Positions 8,946-18,187 are shown, counted from the stretch's first letter. The stretch is 58,038 nt of DNA from Anaerolineaceae bacterium UBA6133 (GCA_002435825.1 DIVL01000027.1:1-58038); one strand, 5' to 3'. Notes: generated from the sequence alone by a model not told the origin. Numbers and translations: made by a program.

Positions 8946-8952
8946 GGTTTTT

Positions 8953-10368
8953 ATGAAAACGCTCATCAAAAATGGAACTGTGATCACCGCGGAGATGACC
9001 CGCAAGGCGGATGTATTGGTGGAGGATGAGATCATCCGCCGGATTGACCAACACATCGAAGATCCGGAAGCAACAATCGTTGATGCCAGCGGTCTCTTGG
9101 TCCTTCCTGGTGGCGTGGACCCCCACGTACACCTTGACCTGCCGATGATGGGCACCATTTCTGCCGATGACCATTACACCGGCGGGAAAGCTGCTGCTTT
9201 TGGCGGCACAACCACCATGATCGATTTCGTTTCCCAGGAGCCTGTCAGCCTGGCAGAAAACATTGCCAGGCATCGCGCCATGGCGGATGCCAAAACCAGC
9301 ATTGATTACAGCTTCCACATGAACATCTCCCACTTCGACGAGCAGGTAGCGGAAGAACTCCCCGACCTGCCCCACCTGGGAGTCACCAGTATGAAGGTTT
9401 TCACCGCCTACAACGGTCGGTTGCGGCTGGATGACGGCAACATCTTCAAAGTGATGCGCATCGGCGGGAAAAACAATTTGCTCACGATGGTGCATGCCGA
9501 AAATGGGGATGTGATCGACATCCTGGTGGCTGAAGCCCTTGCGGCTGGCAAAACCGCTCCCATCCATCATGCCCATACCCGCCCAGCCTGGGGAGAAGTG
9601 GAAGCCAGCCTGCGCGCGGCAGCCCTGGCTGCCCAGGCAGGCTCCCCTCTCTATCTCGTTCATATGAATGTCTGGGGCGAGGTGGACCAGCTGGCTTATG
9701 CCCGTAAGCACGGCATTTCCGCCATGGGAGAAACCTGCCCTCAGTATCTTTTCTTCACCGAAGAAGATCTTAAGCGCCCTGATGGCGCAAAGTGGATCTG
9801 TTCCCCACCTATGCGCAAGACTGCAGACCAGCAGAGGCTCTGGCAGGGTCTGGAGAATGGCACCATCCAGGTGCTCGCAACCGATCACTGCCCCTTCTTC
9901 TACAACGGCAGGCAGCCAATTATGTATGAGGGTCGCAAAGTCGCCATCCCAGGCAAGGAACTGGGAGAGGAAAACTTTACGCTCATTCCCAATGGACTTC
10001 CGGGAATCGCCGATCGTTTGCCGGTTTTCTGGACCCATGCGGTAACAACCGGACGCATCAGCCCGAACCGCTTTGTGGAACTGACCGCCACCAATCCCGC
10101 CCGGATCTTTGGGCTCTACCCGAAAAAAGGCACACTCGCTGTTGGCTCGGATGCGGATATCGCCCTGTGGGACCCGGAAAAAGAGCTGGACTACGGTCTG
10201 GCTTGGGCGCATCACCGCACAGACTACAACCTGTACGAAGGATGGAAGCTGCGCGGTTACCCCATAAAAGTGTTCTTGCGCGGCACGCAAATTGTTGACA
10301 ATCAAAACTGGCTCGGTAAAGCCGGTGGAGGGCACTTTGTCCATCGCCACACGGGCGAAATCCTCTGA
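8953..10368 (+). CDS. Dihydropyrimidinase / D-hydantoinase
   Basis: The 471-aa enzyme hydrolyses the cyclic amide ring of dihydropyrimidines or 5-substituted hydantoins to N-carbamoyl amino acids. Motifs are GGVDPHVHLDLPMMG (two metal-binding histidines), GGTTTMIDFVSQ, TSMKVFTAYNG with the carboxylated bridging lysine, HAENGDVID, YLVHMN and the metal Asp in ATDHCPF. The C-terminal YPKKGTLAVGSDADIALWDPE is typical of the composite beta-sandwich. The start ATG 8953 lies 7 bp after the unknown 188-aa gene. With carbamate kinase and the deaminase in the same series, it supports a ring-opening nucleobase or ureide catabolic pathway. Confidence 0.92.
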   Translation: MKTLIKNGTVITAEMTRKADVLVEDEIIRRIDQHIEDPEATIVDASGLLVLPGGVDPHVHLDLPMMGTISADDHYTGGKAAAFGGTTTMIDFVSQEPVSLAENIARHRAMADAKTSIDYSFHMNISHFDEQVAEELPDLPHLGVTSMKVFTAYNGRLRLDDGNIFKVMRIGGKNNLLTMVHAENGDVIDILVAEALAAGKTAPIHHAHTRPAWGEVEASLRAAALAAQAGSPLYLVHMNVWGEVDQLAYARKHGISAMGETCPQYLFFTEEDLKRPDGAKWICSPPMRKTADQQRLWQGLENGTIQVLATDHCPFFYNGRQPIMYEGRKVAIPGKELGEENFTLIPNGLPGIADRLPVFWTHAVTTGRISPNRFVELTATNPARIFGLYPKKGTLAVGSDADIALWDPEKELDYGLAWAHHRTDYNLYEGWKLRGYPIKVFLRGTQIVDNQNWLGKAGGGHFVHRHTGEIL

Positions 10369-10389
10369 TCCTTGAAATGAATTGATTTA

Positions 10390-12003
10390 ATGATCCTATT
10401 TGGCATTCTTGGCTTACTGTGGCTTCCAGCCATCGCCCTGACCATCAGCCAGGCGGTCAAGCCCAACTTTGCCCGTTCATGGTTCATTGCCATTGCAGGG
10501 GCATCTTTGGCCTGGCTTGGAACCTTTTTTCTGCGTCTTTACTTACCGATGGAAGTCGAGCTGATCCGCTGGCTGCCAGAATCGCTTTACCAAACCGCCA
10601 TTGCCTTCCGCATTGATTACATCAACTGGCATTACATGGTTGCCATCCTGGCTTTATGCATCGCGGTGATTCTGACCGATTCCAGCCGGGCTTCCACCAA
10701 TGCCACCCCTACCACCTGGGCTGCCGCCTTGGCACTGACAGGTCTGAACCTGATTGCAGTCATGTCAAGAGGCCCCCTGACCATGGCTATCGCCTGGGCT
10801 ATAACGGACCTGGTGGAATTGATTTATTTACTCAACTTCAACCGGAGTTCAGGGTCAAAAAGCAACATCACCGCCATATATGGCGTCAGGCTGATCAGCA
10901 CTTTTGTCCTGGTGGCTGCCACTGCTGTTGGCTGGCAGGTCACAGCCGGGCTGGATTTTACCCAGATCCCTCCGACAGCCAGCCTGCTCTTCCTCGTTGC
11001 AGCCGGGCTGCGCCTGGGAGTGTTGCCGCTCAATTTCCCAATGCAAAACACCCCGGAAATCAAACGGGGTACCGATTTGTTGTTGCGCTTTTCGCCAGTG
11101 GTTTCCGCCCTGGTTTTAATCGCGCATTTACCCTCTGAGATCCTGGTGCTGAACCAAAGCCTGGTATCAATCATCAGTATTTTGACGGTCCTGGCTGCCC
11201 TGTACGCCTCAGCCATGTGGCTCACCCGCGCTGATGCTAACGAAGGCAGACCCTACTGGGTCGTGGCACTTTCGGCATTTGCTCTGCAAAGCGCGCTGAA
11301 CGGACAACCAGAACACAGCCGCGTTTGGGGACTGGCACTGCTTCTGACGGGTGGCGTGCTGTTTTTGTTCGACCCTCCAATCCGCAGGATTCGCTTCATA
11401 CCCCTATTGGGGTTGATCGGTGTTTTAGGGGTTCCTTTTACCCTGGCAGCTTCAGGCTGGAGCGCCATCCTTGGCGCTCAGGTCAGTTCCGCAAGCATCG
11501 TGATGATCCTCTGCCATGCCATGCTGGTTGGTGGTTACCTGCGCTACATAGTCGAAGCAAACAGCACTGTTACTGGTCTTGAAAAGTACGCCCGCTTTAC
11601 CTATCCGCTGGGTTTGATCCTCTTGATTCAGACCATGCTGGTGCTCAACCTGGTTGGCTGGCCGGGCGTGCTGACATTGGGGACCTGGTGGGGCAGTGTT
11701 GCCAGCCTCGGATTGGTGTTATTGGGGGGATTTCTTTCCAAAAAGCTTGGTCTGCGACTCACCAGTGCCGATTTCAAGGAGAAAGTTCCATTTTACCGCC
11801 TGGGGCATCGCGTCCTGAACGCCTTGCGAGTCGTTTTTAGCCTGGATTGGGTCTACGCTATCGCGCGCTGGCTTTTTGAACGCCTCAGCGATGTTGCAGG
11901 GTTTTTCCGACAGGTTCTCGAGGGCGAGGCTGGTGTGCTCTGGTCGCTGTTCTTCTTATTAGTGATTGCGACCCTAATCTACACGCAAGTTGGTCAGCCA
12001 TGA
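10390..12003 (+). CDS. Divergent complex I/Mrp-type antiporter-like membrane protein (NuoL/M/N-like)
   Basis: This 537-residue protein has about 14 transmembrane helices. It shares the layout of proton-conducting subunits: ITDLVELIYLL resembles the TM5 glutamate helix, and AAGLRLGVLPLNFPM resembles the helix break that precedes the PFHxWLP-type motif. The usual lysine/histidine residues there are not evident, so the channel may be degenerate or altered. It has a long C-terminal amphipathic stretch and a final helix. It starts a triplet whose members overlap by ATGA junctions. No soluble NADH- or hydrogenase-type subunit is present nearby. The assignment to the family rests on overall pattern rather than on a full motif set. 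Confidence 0.65.
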   Translation: MILFGILGLLWLPAIALTISQAVKPNFARSWFIAIAGASLAWLGTFFLRLYLPMEVELIRWLPESLYQTAIAFRIDYINWHYMVAILALCIAVILTDSSRASTNATPTTWAAALALTGLNLIAVMSRGPLTMAIAWAITDLVELIYLLNFNRSSGSKSNITAIYGVRLISTFVLVAATAVGWQVTAGLDFTQIPPTASLLFLVAAGLRLGVLPLNFPMQNTPEIKRGTDLLLRFSPVVSALVLIAHLPSEILVLNQSLVSIISILTVLAALYASAMWLTRADANEGRPYWVVALSAFALQSALNGQPEHSRVWGLALLLTGGVLFLFDPPIRRIRFIPLLGLIGVLGVPFTLAASGWSAILGAQVSSASIVMILCHAMLVGGYLRYIVEANSTVTGLEKYARFTYPLGLILLIQTMLVLNLVGWPGVLTLGTWWGSVASLGLVLLGGFLSKKLGLRLTSADFKEKVPFYRLGHRVLNALRVVFSLDWVYAIARWLFERLSDVAGFFRQVLEGEAGVLWSLFFLLVIATLIYTQVGQP

Positions 12004-12599
12004 GCGAAACTTTACGCACCATCCTGGCAGCTTTTTTGCTATTAACCGCAGCCATCAACCTGGTCAGACGCCAATGGGCGTTAAACATTTTTGCTCTGGG
12101 GTTCCAATACATATGCATTTTCCTGCTCATTCTCGAAGTACGCTCCCCTCTGCTGGCTGGCATCAAGTTGATCGTCGGTCTGATGGTCAGCCTGATGCTT
12201 TATTTAACCCTGAGTTCTTCAGGTTTAATTGAGTCACTCCTGGTGAGAGGGCGTCTTTCCTCTGGGGAAGTCTTTCGCGGAACGATTGCCCTGCTGTTGG
12301 CGCTGATCAGTTTTCTAGCAGCTCCTGCCCTCCAGCAATCTGTCTTTCCTCAAAGCAGTCAGCTTCTGTTGACTGCCAGCCTGGGATTGATCCTGTTTGG
12401 TTTGTTTCAAATGGGTACCATCAATGAACCTCTCTACCTGGTGATTGGCTTGCTGACTTTCCTGTCTGGCTTCGAACTTCTCTATGCCAGCCTGGAATTC
12501 TCACGTCTGCTGGAAGCTCTTTTCACCGCTGTCAATCTCAGCCTGGCGCTCATAGGCAGCTATTTCATTGTAAAAGACGTCGAAAGCAGGTCGGAATGA
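12000..12599 (+). CDS. Small multi-helix membrane protein, NuoK/HyfE-like
   Basis: The 199-aa product has about 6 transmembrane helices. Helix 2-3 (RRQWALNIFALGFQYICIFLLIL, then GIKLIVGLMVSLMLYL) recalls NuoK/MrpC/HyfE-like subunits, which help form the half-channel between antiporter modules in membrane-bound hydrogenase and complex I relatives. It lies between two antiporter-like genes and overlaps both by the ATGA type of stop-start junction, so stoichiometric co-translation is expected. The assignment is based on size, hydrophobicity and gene order; no single residue motif is diagnostic. Confidence 0.6.
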   Translation: MSETLRTILAAFLLLTAAINLVRRQWALNIFALGFQYICIFLLILEVRSPLLAGIKLIVGLMVSLMLYLTLSSSGLIESLLVRGRLSSGEVFRGTIALLLALISFLAAPALQQSVFPQSSQLLLTASLGLILFGLFQMGTINEPLYLVIGLLTFLSGFELLYASLEFSRLLEALFTAVNLSLALIGSYFIVKDVESRSE

Positions 12600-14032
12600 A
12601 CCTCATGACCACGCCAGCTGTTTGGATATTCCTGCCTGTCTTACTCAGTTTGCTGCTCGTGCTGGTGCATAGGCTGCATAAACTCTCAATTTGGATAGCC
12701 TGCGTGGGAAGCCTGCTGCTAGCCGTGGCAGCCTTCGTTTTTCCGCAAGATCTTGAATTCACCCTGTTTGGTCAGCAATTCCTATTCGATGACACCTTCC
12801 TGATTCTTAATCGGGCATTGAGCCTCACCGGCAGCCAGCTAAAGACTATTGCAACGCTGTATCTGTTTAGCTTTTTATGGAACATCGCCGGGATTCGATT
12901 TTCGGTCAGCCGTTGGTTTCCAACAATTTCACTGGCTATTACAGCCTTATGGGTCAGCACGCTGGCAGTGGAACCGTTCCTTTACGCGGCATTGATCGTG
13001 GAATTGATCGTCCTGATCAGTATTATCCTGCTAACGCCACGTGGCGAGCAGGCGGGCAGCGGCGTGATGCGCTACCTGGTTTCGCAGACGATCGCACTGC
13101 CATTCATTCTCTTGAGTGGTTGGATGGTCACTGGCATCGAAACAGCTCCCAGTGCAAGCACCTTGATCTTGCGCGGGGCTGTGTTGATCCTTATCGGTTT
13201 TTCGCTCTGGCTTGCGATCTTCCCCCTGCACACCTGGCTGCCTATGCTTGCTGAGAAATCTCACCCTTGGGTTTTCAGTTTTGTTTTCCTCATGCAGCAG
13301 AGCAGCCTTTGGTTATTTTTGCTCAAATTCCTGGATCAATTTGCCTGGTTGAGGAATCTAAATGGGCTTTTTCCGGCGATGCAATGGGCAGGCGTTTTGA
13401 CCTTGTTGGCTGGAGGGGTACTGGCATCCCTGCAGAACAAGGTCAGCCGTATATTGGCATATTTGGTCCTAATCGAGACTGGGTACTCGCTGCTGGCAAT
13501 CGGTTTGATCAGCCAGGGAGGCGGTGAGGCGCTGGCGCTCAGTTTTCTGCCCCGGGCACTTGCCTACTGGCAGTGGGCTTATACCCTGAGTTCCATACAG
13601 CAATTTGCACCTGAAATTGACGGAAGCTTCCCTTCTCTGCGGGGTTTATTCAACAGGCTGCCCTTCCACAGCATGTCTTTGATCCTCAGTTTGCTGAGTC
13701 TGCTCGGTCTGCCTGCCCTTGGGCTCTTCCCCGCCAGGCGGATGCTCTGGACCAGTGGCGCTGGTCTCACCTTTCACTATACCCCTCTGCTCGGTTTGGC
13801 GGTGGCAGGCATGGCTCTATTCATCCTTCGTCTGATGCACACGCTGCTCACTGCTGACCCGGAATCACCATCCCCGTCATTATCTGCTCCGGGTGAAGAA
13901 TCGTTCTGGCAAATTTTTGTCCTTTCTGTTTTTACTTTACTTTCGTTACTCATGGGAATATTACCCCACATATTCCTGAATCCCTTTTTAGGGTTACTTG
14001 AGCCCTTCATCCACCTCCTGCCGCCTAATTAG
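12596..14032 (+). CDS. Proton-conducting antiporter-like subunit (NuoM/NuoN-like)
   Basis: This 478-aa protein with about 14 membrane helices is the better preserved antiporter-like member of the triplet. ALIVELIVLISIILL fits the TM5 helix with its conserved glutamate. WLAIFPLHTWLPMLAEKSHPW matches the signature PxHxWLP helix break. NKVSRILAYLVLIETGYSLLA matches the lysine-containing TM8 segment of NuoN/NuoM. It is expected to translocate protons or sodium as part of a membrane complex. The start overlaps the stop of the preceding gene (ATGA). Because no redox or hydrogenase subunits are in the window, the partners are unknown. Confidence 0.75.
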   Translation: MNLMTTPAVWIFLPVLLSLLLVLVHRLHKLSIWIACVGSLLLAVAAFVFPQDLEFTLFGQQFLFDDTFLILNRALSLTGSQLKTIATLYLFSFLWNIAGIRFSVSRWFPTISLAITALWVSTLAVEPFLYAALIVELIVLISIILLTPRGEQAGSGVMRYLVSQTIALPFILLSGWMVTGIETAPSASTLILRGAVLILIGFSLWLAIFPLHTWLPMLAEKSHPWVFSFVFLMQQSSLWLFLLKFLDQFAWLRNLNGLFPAMQWAGVLTLLAGGVLASLQNKVSRILAYLVLIETGYSLLAIGLISQGGGEALALSFLPRALAYWQWAYTLSSIQQFAPEIDGSFPSLRGLFNRLPFHSMSLILSLLSLLGLPALGLFPARRMLWTSGAGLTFHYTPLLGLAVAGMALFILRLMHTLLTADPESPSPSLSAPGEESFWQIFVLSVFTLLSLLMGILPHIFLNPFLGLLEPFIHLLPPN

Positions 14033-14033
14033 G

Positions 14034-14061
14034 ATGACAGGATGGGCAAACATTGTATAAT
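14034..14061 (+). promoter_or_regulatory. Sigma70-type promoter for the coiled-coil/selB genes
   Basis: ATGACA (14034-14039) and TATAAT (14056-14061) are separated by 16 bp in the 57-bp gap after the antiporter-like triplet. An AGAGGTGA ribosome-binding site and ATG 14090 follow. This suggests an independent transcript beginning with the coiled-coil gene. Confidence 0.6.
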
Positions 14062-14089
14062 CACATCAGCATCCGCTAAGAGGTGAAAT

Positions 14090-15283
14090 ATGGACGACTA
14101 TTCTGGATTTGAACAACTTGAAAAGCGTGTCGAGTGGCTCGACAACGAACGGCGCAACGATAAGACTAATTTGGCTTCTCTGCAGAACCGTCTGACTGTC
14201 TTGGAAGGTGAGAACCTAAACTTGCGCAAACAGATCAAAGAGCTCGAAATGCTGATCACAAAAAACACGAACCAGATCGCAAGCTTCGACAAATACGACA
14301 ATCGGATTGACCGCCTGAACATTGACCTGACCAAGCAGATCCGCGACGTTAACGAACGAGCAGAGCTGAATTTGAATGAAGCCATCAAACGCACAAAACT
14401 CGATCTTGAGGCTACACGTAAATCTGTCGCAGAAATATTCGCCTTCACCGAAGAGTTGGAGCCAATCCGCACGGAAATGCGCACCTATAAAGTTGAGGAC
14501 GCACGCCTTGCCCGTCTGATTGAAGAACTAAAAGTAAAAATTCAGGAGGTGGGTCGCTTCGACGAGGACTACCGCCGGTCATTACAGTTATTGGAGGAAA
14601 GTCGACGCCAGGAAGCCAAGCGCCTTACGGATTTGCAAGGGGAAGTTGCTTCTTCGCGAAAACGCTTGGAAGAAACCCGCAGCCGCTTTGACAGCCTCAG
14701 TGACAGCTTCCGCACCCTGGATACCCGCATCGCGGAATTGCAGACCTTCGAAAAAGACCGCAAGCAAGCCCAATCTGTCTTCATCGAAAAAGTCAATAAC
14801 TCCCTGGTCGAGAAAGATAAAACCTTCGCCGCCTGGGAAAAACGTTTCGTTGAAATCGACAAAGTAAACCTTAACCTGAACAAACAGATTGAAGATCTGG
14901 AAGCAGCCCGCCAGGCTGTCAGCAAAGCTGTCGGCAACGTGGACGAAGTAACGCAACGTTTCGAGCGCCGCATTAACGAAATCAGCGAATTCCAGAGGTT
15001 GAACGATGAACGTTTCCGCCAGGAATGGACAAGTTTCAAGTCAGATGACGTCAAACGCTGGACAAATTACATGCTTTCCCAGGAAGAACAGAGCCGCGAG
15101 AACGCGCAGCAGTTCAAAGATCTGACCGCCCAACTACAGGAACTCGATGACCTGACTTCCTCATTGCGCGACCAGCTCGAGAATCTCAGCAAAAGCACAA
15201 TGCACCACGTGCGATCTGTCCTGATGGCTTATCAGGATTCCATCCAGGAAATCGCGCCATCGCTTGACAAGAAGACTGGCTGA
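14090..15283 (+). CDS. Long coiled-coil protein of unknown function
   Basis: The 397 residues are almost entirely charged heptad-like helix with no signal peptide and no membrane segment. Leu/Ile/Val positions recur between Glu, Lys, Arg and Asp for nearly the whole length (for example LEKRVEWLDNERRNDKTNL, and ELEMLITKNTNQIASFD). There is no enzymatic motif. Such proteins act as cytoplasmic scaffolds or resemble SMC-type arms. It ends 2 bp before the selB start and the selB gene has no own ribosome-binding site, so the two are likely co-translated. It has its own promoter and a good ribosome-binding site. Confidence 0.85.
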   Translation: MDDYSGFEQLEKRVEWLDNERRNDKTNLASLQNRLTVLEGENLNLRKQIKELEMLITKNTNQIASFDKYDNRIDRLNIDLTKQIRDVNERAELNLNEAIKRTKLDLEATRKSVAEIFAFTEELEPIRTEMRTYKVEDARLARLIEELKVKIQEVGRFDEDYRRSLQLLEESRRQEAKRLTDLQGEVASSRKRLEETRSRFDSLSDSFRTLDTRIAELQTFEKDRKQAQSVFIEKVNNSLVEKDKTFAAWEKRFVEIDKVNLNLNKQIEDLEAARQAVSKAVGNVDEVTQRFERRINEISEFQRLNDERFRQEWTSFKSDDVKRWTNYMLSQEEQSRENAQQFKDLTAQLQELDDLTSSLRDQLENLSKSTMHHVRSVLMAYQDSIQEIAPSLDKKTG

Positions 15284-15285
15284 TC

Positions 15286-17184
15286 ATGCACATCGTTGGA
15301 ACCGCCGGGCATGTTGATCATGGGAAGTCAACCCTGATTACCGCATTAACCGGCACCAACCCCGACCGCCTGAAAGAGGAAATCGCGCGCGAGATGACCA
15401 TCGATCTTGGCTTCGCTTCCATGACGCTGCCAGGAGGCGAAACGATCGGTATCATCGACGTGCCAGGGCATCGCGACTTTGTAGGCAACATGCTCTCAGG
15501 CATCGGCGGAATTGATGCGGTTCTATTGGTGGTGGCAGCCAACGAAGGCATCAGTGCCCAGACGCGCGAACATCTTGCGATTTTGGACCTGCTCGAGATC
15601 TCACGCGGGCTGATCGTTTTGACCAAGTGCGACCTGGTTCCAGACCGTGAATGGCTGGAATTAGTTGAGCTTGAAGCCCAGGAACTGGTGGAAGGCACCA
15701 GCCTGGAAAACGCCCCCATAGTGCGCGTTTCAGCTCTAACTGGCGAGGGTCTGGATGAGCTCAAGCTCAAACTTGCAGAATTATTAGCCGAAATTCCTCC
15801 CAAACGCGATCTTAACCGTCCGCGCCTGCCTGTGGATCGCGTCTTCACCCTTGCGGGTTTCGGCACCGTCGTAACAGGCACGCTTCTGGATGGCAGCTTC
15901 GTGCTGGGAGATGAGGTTGTCTGCTTGCCCCTTGGCAAGACCGGCCGCATCCGCGGCTTGCAGAACCACAATCGCAAACTGCAAAAGGTAACCCCGGGCT
16001 ACCGGACAGCCATCAACCTCAACAACCTTGCAAAAGAGGATATCAAACGCGGGGATGTGATTGCCCTGCCTGGCACCTACTCCCCCACCACTCGCGTGGA
16101 CGCCTCCATCCGGCTGGTCCGCGAAGCCATCACAGAGATCAAACACAACATGAGCGTGAAGGTCTTTGCCGGTGCAAGCGAAACCCTGGCACGCGTGCGG
16201 CTGCTGGGCGTAGACGCTCTCAAGCCTGGCGAGGAAGGTTTCGTGCAGCTTGAACTGGATGAACCCCTGGTCGCGATCCGCGGCGACCGTTATGTGCTGC
16301 GGTTGCCCTCCCCCGCTGCTACTATTGGCGGAGGAGTTATCCTCGATACGCAGCCAACCCGCCGTTATCGCCGCTTCGATGAGGTAACCCTCACCCGACT
16401 GGAACAGTTGCGGGTTGGCAAACAAGCAGATCTGGTGATGCAGGCACTCGGCCGATTGACTGTCACCAATCTCGCCGCGCTCACCTCCCAGACCTCGCTC
16501 CCTGCAGCCGAACTTGAGATCCAATTAACCGAACTTGAAAATGCTGGGGATGTGATTTTCCTCAGCAAGCACCCCAACCCCGCTAAAACTCATTTGATTT
16601 CCAGACAAAACTGGCAGTCGCTCACCAACCGTGTCTTTGATACTCTCAACGAGTTCCATCACAATTACCCCCTCAAAGCAGGTTTCAGCCGTGAGCAGCT
16701 GAAGTCCGTTTTGAAGTTGAGCCAGGACCAATTTGACCTGGTCTTGGGAGTATTGAGTAAGCAAGGCGAATTGAAAGAGCGAGGAACACTGGTTTGGGCA
16801 AACAACCACACCATTCTTCTCACACTCCAACAGGAAGCCCTGGCTGCCAGGCTGCTGGCAAAATTCGAACAATCCCCCTACACACCGCCAGATATTAGCG
16901 AATCTGAAGCAGAGCTTGGTCTCGATCTATTGGAAGGCTTGATCGCGACTGACAGGCTGGTACGCGTCTCAGACGCGGTGCTCTTCCTGCCCAGCACGAT
17001 CGAAGGAATGAAATCCTGGGTCAGGGAGGCCATCCAATCCAACGGAAGCTTATCACTGGCACAATTCAGGGATCATTTTCAAACTAGCCGCAAATATGCC
17101 GCTGCTTTTCTGGAATATCTTGATGCGATTGGTTATACTCTACGGAAAGGGGACATCCGCGTCCTGAGAACAACAAAAACCTAA
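15286..17184 (+). CDS. selB: Selenocysteine-specific elongation factor SelB
   Basis: SelB is a GTPase that brings selenocysteyl-tRNA to UGA codons next to a SECIS element. The 632-aa protein starts with the G domain: GTAGHVDHGKST, the short switch segment EEIAREMTIDLGFA, DVPGHRDFVGNM and TKCDLVP. EF-Tu-like domains II and III follow (FTLAGFGTVVTGTLLDG), then several winged-helix repeats (about residues 370-632) that bind SECIS RNA. The distinct GHxDHGKST and lack of EF-Tu C-terminal features separate it from EF-Tu. selA, selD and tRNA-Sec are not in the window. Its presence shows that the organism makes selenoproteins. Confidence 0.93.
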   Translation: MHIVGTAGHVDHGKSTLITALTGTNPDRLKEEIAREMTIDLGFASMTLPGGETIGIIDVPGHRDFVGNMLSGIGGIDAVLLVVAANEGISAQTREHLAILDLLEISRGLIVLTKCDLVPDREWLELVELEAQELVEGTSLENAPIVRVSALTGEGLDELKLKLAELLAEIPPKRDLNRPRLPVDRVFTLAGFGTVVTGTLLDGSFVLGDEVVCLPLGKTGRIRGLQNHNRKLQKVTPGYRTAINLNNLAKEDIKRGDVIALPGTYSPTTRVDASIRLVREAITEIKHNMSVKVFAGASETLARVRLLGVDALKPGEEGFVQLELDEPLVAIRGDRYVLRLPSPAATIGGGVILDTQPTRRYRRFDEVTLTRLEQLRVGKQADLVMQALGRLTVTNLAALTSQTSLPAAELEIQLTELENAGDVIFLSKHPNPAKTHLISRQNWQSLTNRVFDTLNEFHHNYPLKAGFSREQLKSVLKLSQDQFDLVLGVLSKQGELKERGTLVWANNHTILLTLQQEALAARLLAKFEQSPYTPPDISESEAELGLDLLEGLIATDRLVRVSDAVLFLPSTIEGMKSWVREAIQSNGSLSLAQFRDHFQTSRKYAAAFLEYLDAIGYTLRKGDIRVLRTTKT

Positions 17185-17198
17185 AAAAAGGAGAAAAT

Positions 17199-18137
17199 AT
17201 GGGTTTCAAAGTATTAATCACAGACGGTTTGGAAAAGGAAGGTAAAGATCTCATCAACGCCGTTGGTGAAGCGGTGGACAAGAAGGGCATCGAACCTGCC
17301 GAATTATTACAAATCATCGGGGAATTCGACGGTCTGATCGTTCGTGGACGAACCAAAGTTACCAGAGAGGTATTTGAAGCCGCGAAAAACCTGAAGGCAG
17401 TTGGTCGTGCTGGCGTGGGTGTGGATAACATCGATCTCCAGGCAGCCAAAGACCATGGTGTGACTGTCGTAAATGCTCCCACTGCCACAACCATCGCAGT
17501 TGCCGAACTGGGGTTTGGTATGATGCTGGCGTTGGTGCGCGACATTCCTCATACTGATGCTGAAATGAAGCACGATAAGTGGATCAAAAAAGATTATATG
17601 GGACATGAATTACATGGCAAAACCCTCGGTATCGTCGGTTACGGCAATATCGGCGGCACCATCAGCAAATACGCGCAGGCGCTTGGCATGAAGGTCCTCT
17701 GCTACGATCCCATCCGCGACGTAGACGAGATGCGTGCCACCGGAGCAGATCCAGTTCAACTGGAAGAGCTCTACGCAAGTTCTGACATTATCACCTTCCA
17801 CGTGCCTTTGATCCCCACAACAAAACATATGGTCAATGACGAAACCTTTTCCAAAATGAAAGATGGTGTACTACTCGTGAACGTTGCCCGCGGCGGCATC
17901 ATCGAGGAAGCCGCACTTCTGCGCGCCTTGGCAAGCGGAAAGGTTGCTGGGGCTGCGCTCGATGTCTACGAGAAGGAACCTCCGGTGGATTGGACAATTG
18001 CGGAACATCCCAAAGTCATTGCGGTTCCGCATGTTGGCGGTCAGACCAAAGAAGCCCAGATGCGTGTTGCCGTTGATATCGCCAGCGAAGTCATCAATGT
18101 GTTGCAGGGCAGTCAGTTGCGTTGGAAAATCTGCTAA
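17199..18137 (+). CDS. D-3-phosphoglycerate dehydrogenase-like 2-hydroxyacid dehydrogenase
   Basis: This 312-aa NAD-dependent D-isomer-specific dehydrogenase lacks the C-terminal ACT domain of long SerA proteins. The nucleotide-binding loop is GIVGYGNIGGTISKYA. The catalytic Arg is in NVARGGIIEE, Glu in DVYEKEPPVDW, and His in PHVGGQTKEAQ. The first step of serine synthesis (oxidation of 3-phosphoglycerate) is the most likely role, because the N-terminal VRGRTKVTREVFEAAKNLK is SerA-like. Other D-2-hydroxyacids cannot be excluded. The start has a clear AGGAG. A terminator follows and the gene is convergent with the L,D-transpeptidase. Confidence 0.82.
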   Translation: MGFKVLITDGLEKEGKDLINAVGEAVDKKGIEPAELLQIIGEFDGLIVRGRTKVTREVFEAAKNLKAVGRAGVGVDNIDLQAAKDHGVTVVNAPTATTIAVAELGFGMMLALVRDIPHTDAEMKHDKWIKKDYMGHELHGKTLGIVGYGNIGGTISKYAQALGMKVLCYDPIRDVDEMRATGADPVQLEELYASSDIITFHVPLIPTTKHMVNDETFSKMKDGVLLVNVARGGIIEEAALLRALASGKVAGAALDVYEKEPPVDWTIAEHPKVIAVPHVGGQTKEAQMRVAVDIASEVINVLQGSQLRWKIC

Positions 18138-18187
18138 TTCCGTCTGAATTACTCTCGCTCAAACGAGAGAACTAACTCTATAAAAAC

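Noticed and set aside
8929..10350. 473-codon open frame antisense to the hydantoinase gene
   Set aside because: The hydantoinase has all family motifs and a ribosome-binding site. The antisense product has no recognisable domain, and long mirror frames are common opposite high-GC third-position codons.
15784..16524. 246-codon antisense frame within selB
   Set aside because: It lies entirely within the confirmed selB gene and has no motif or plausible start region.
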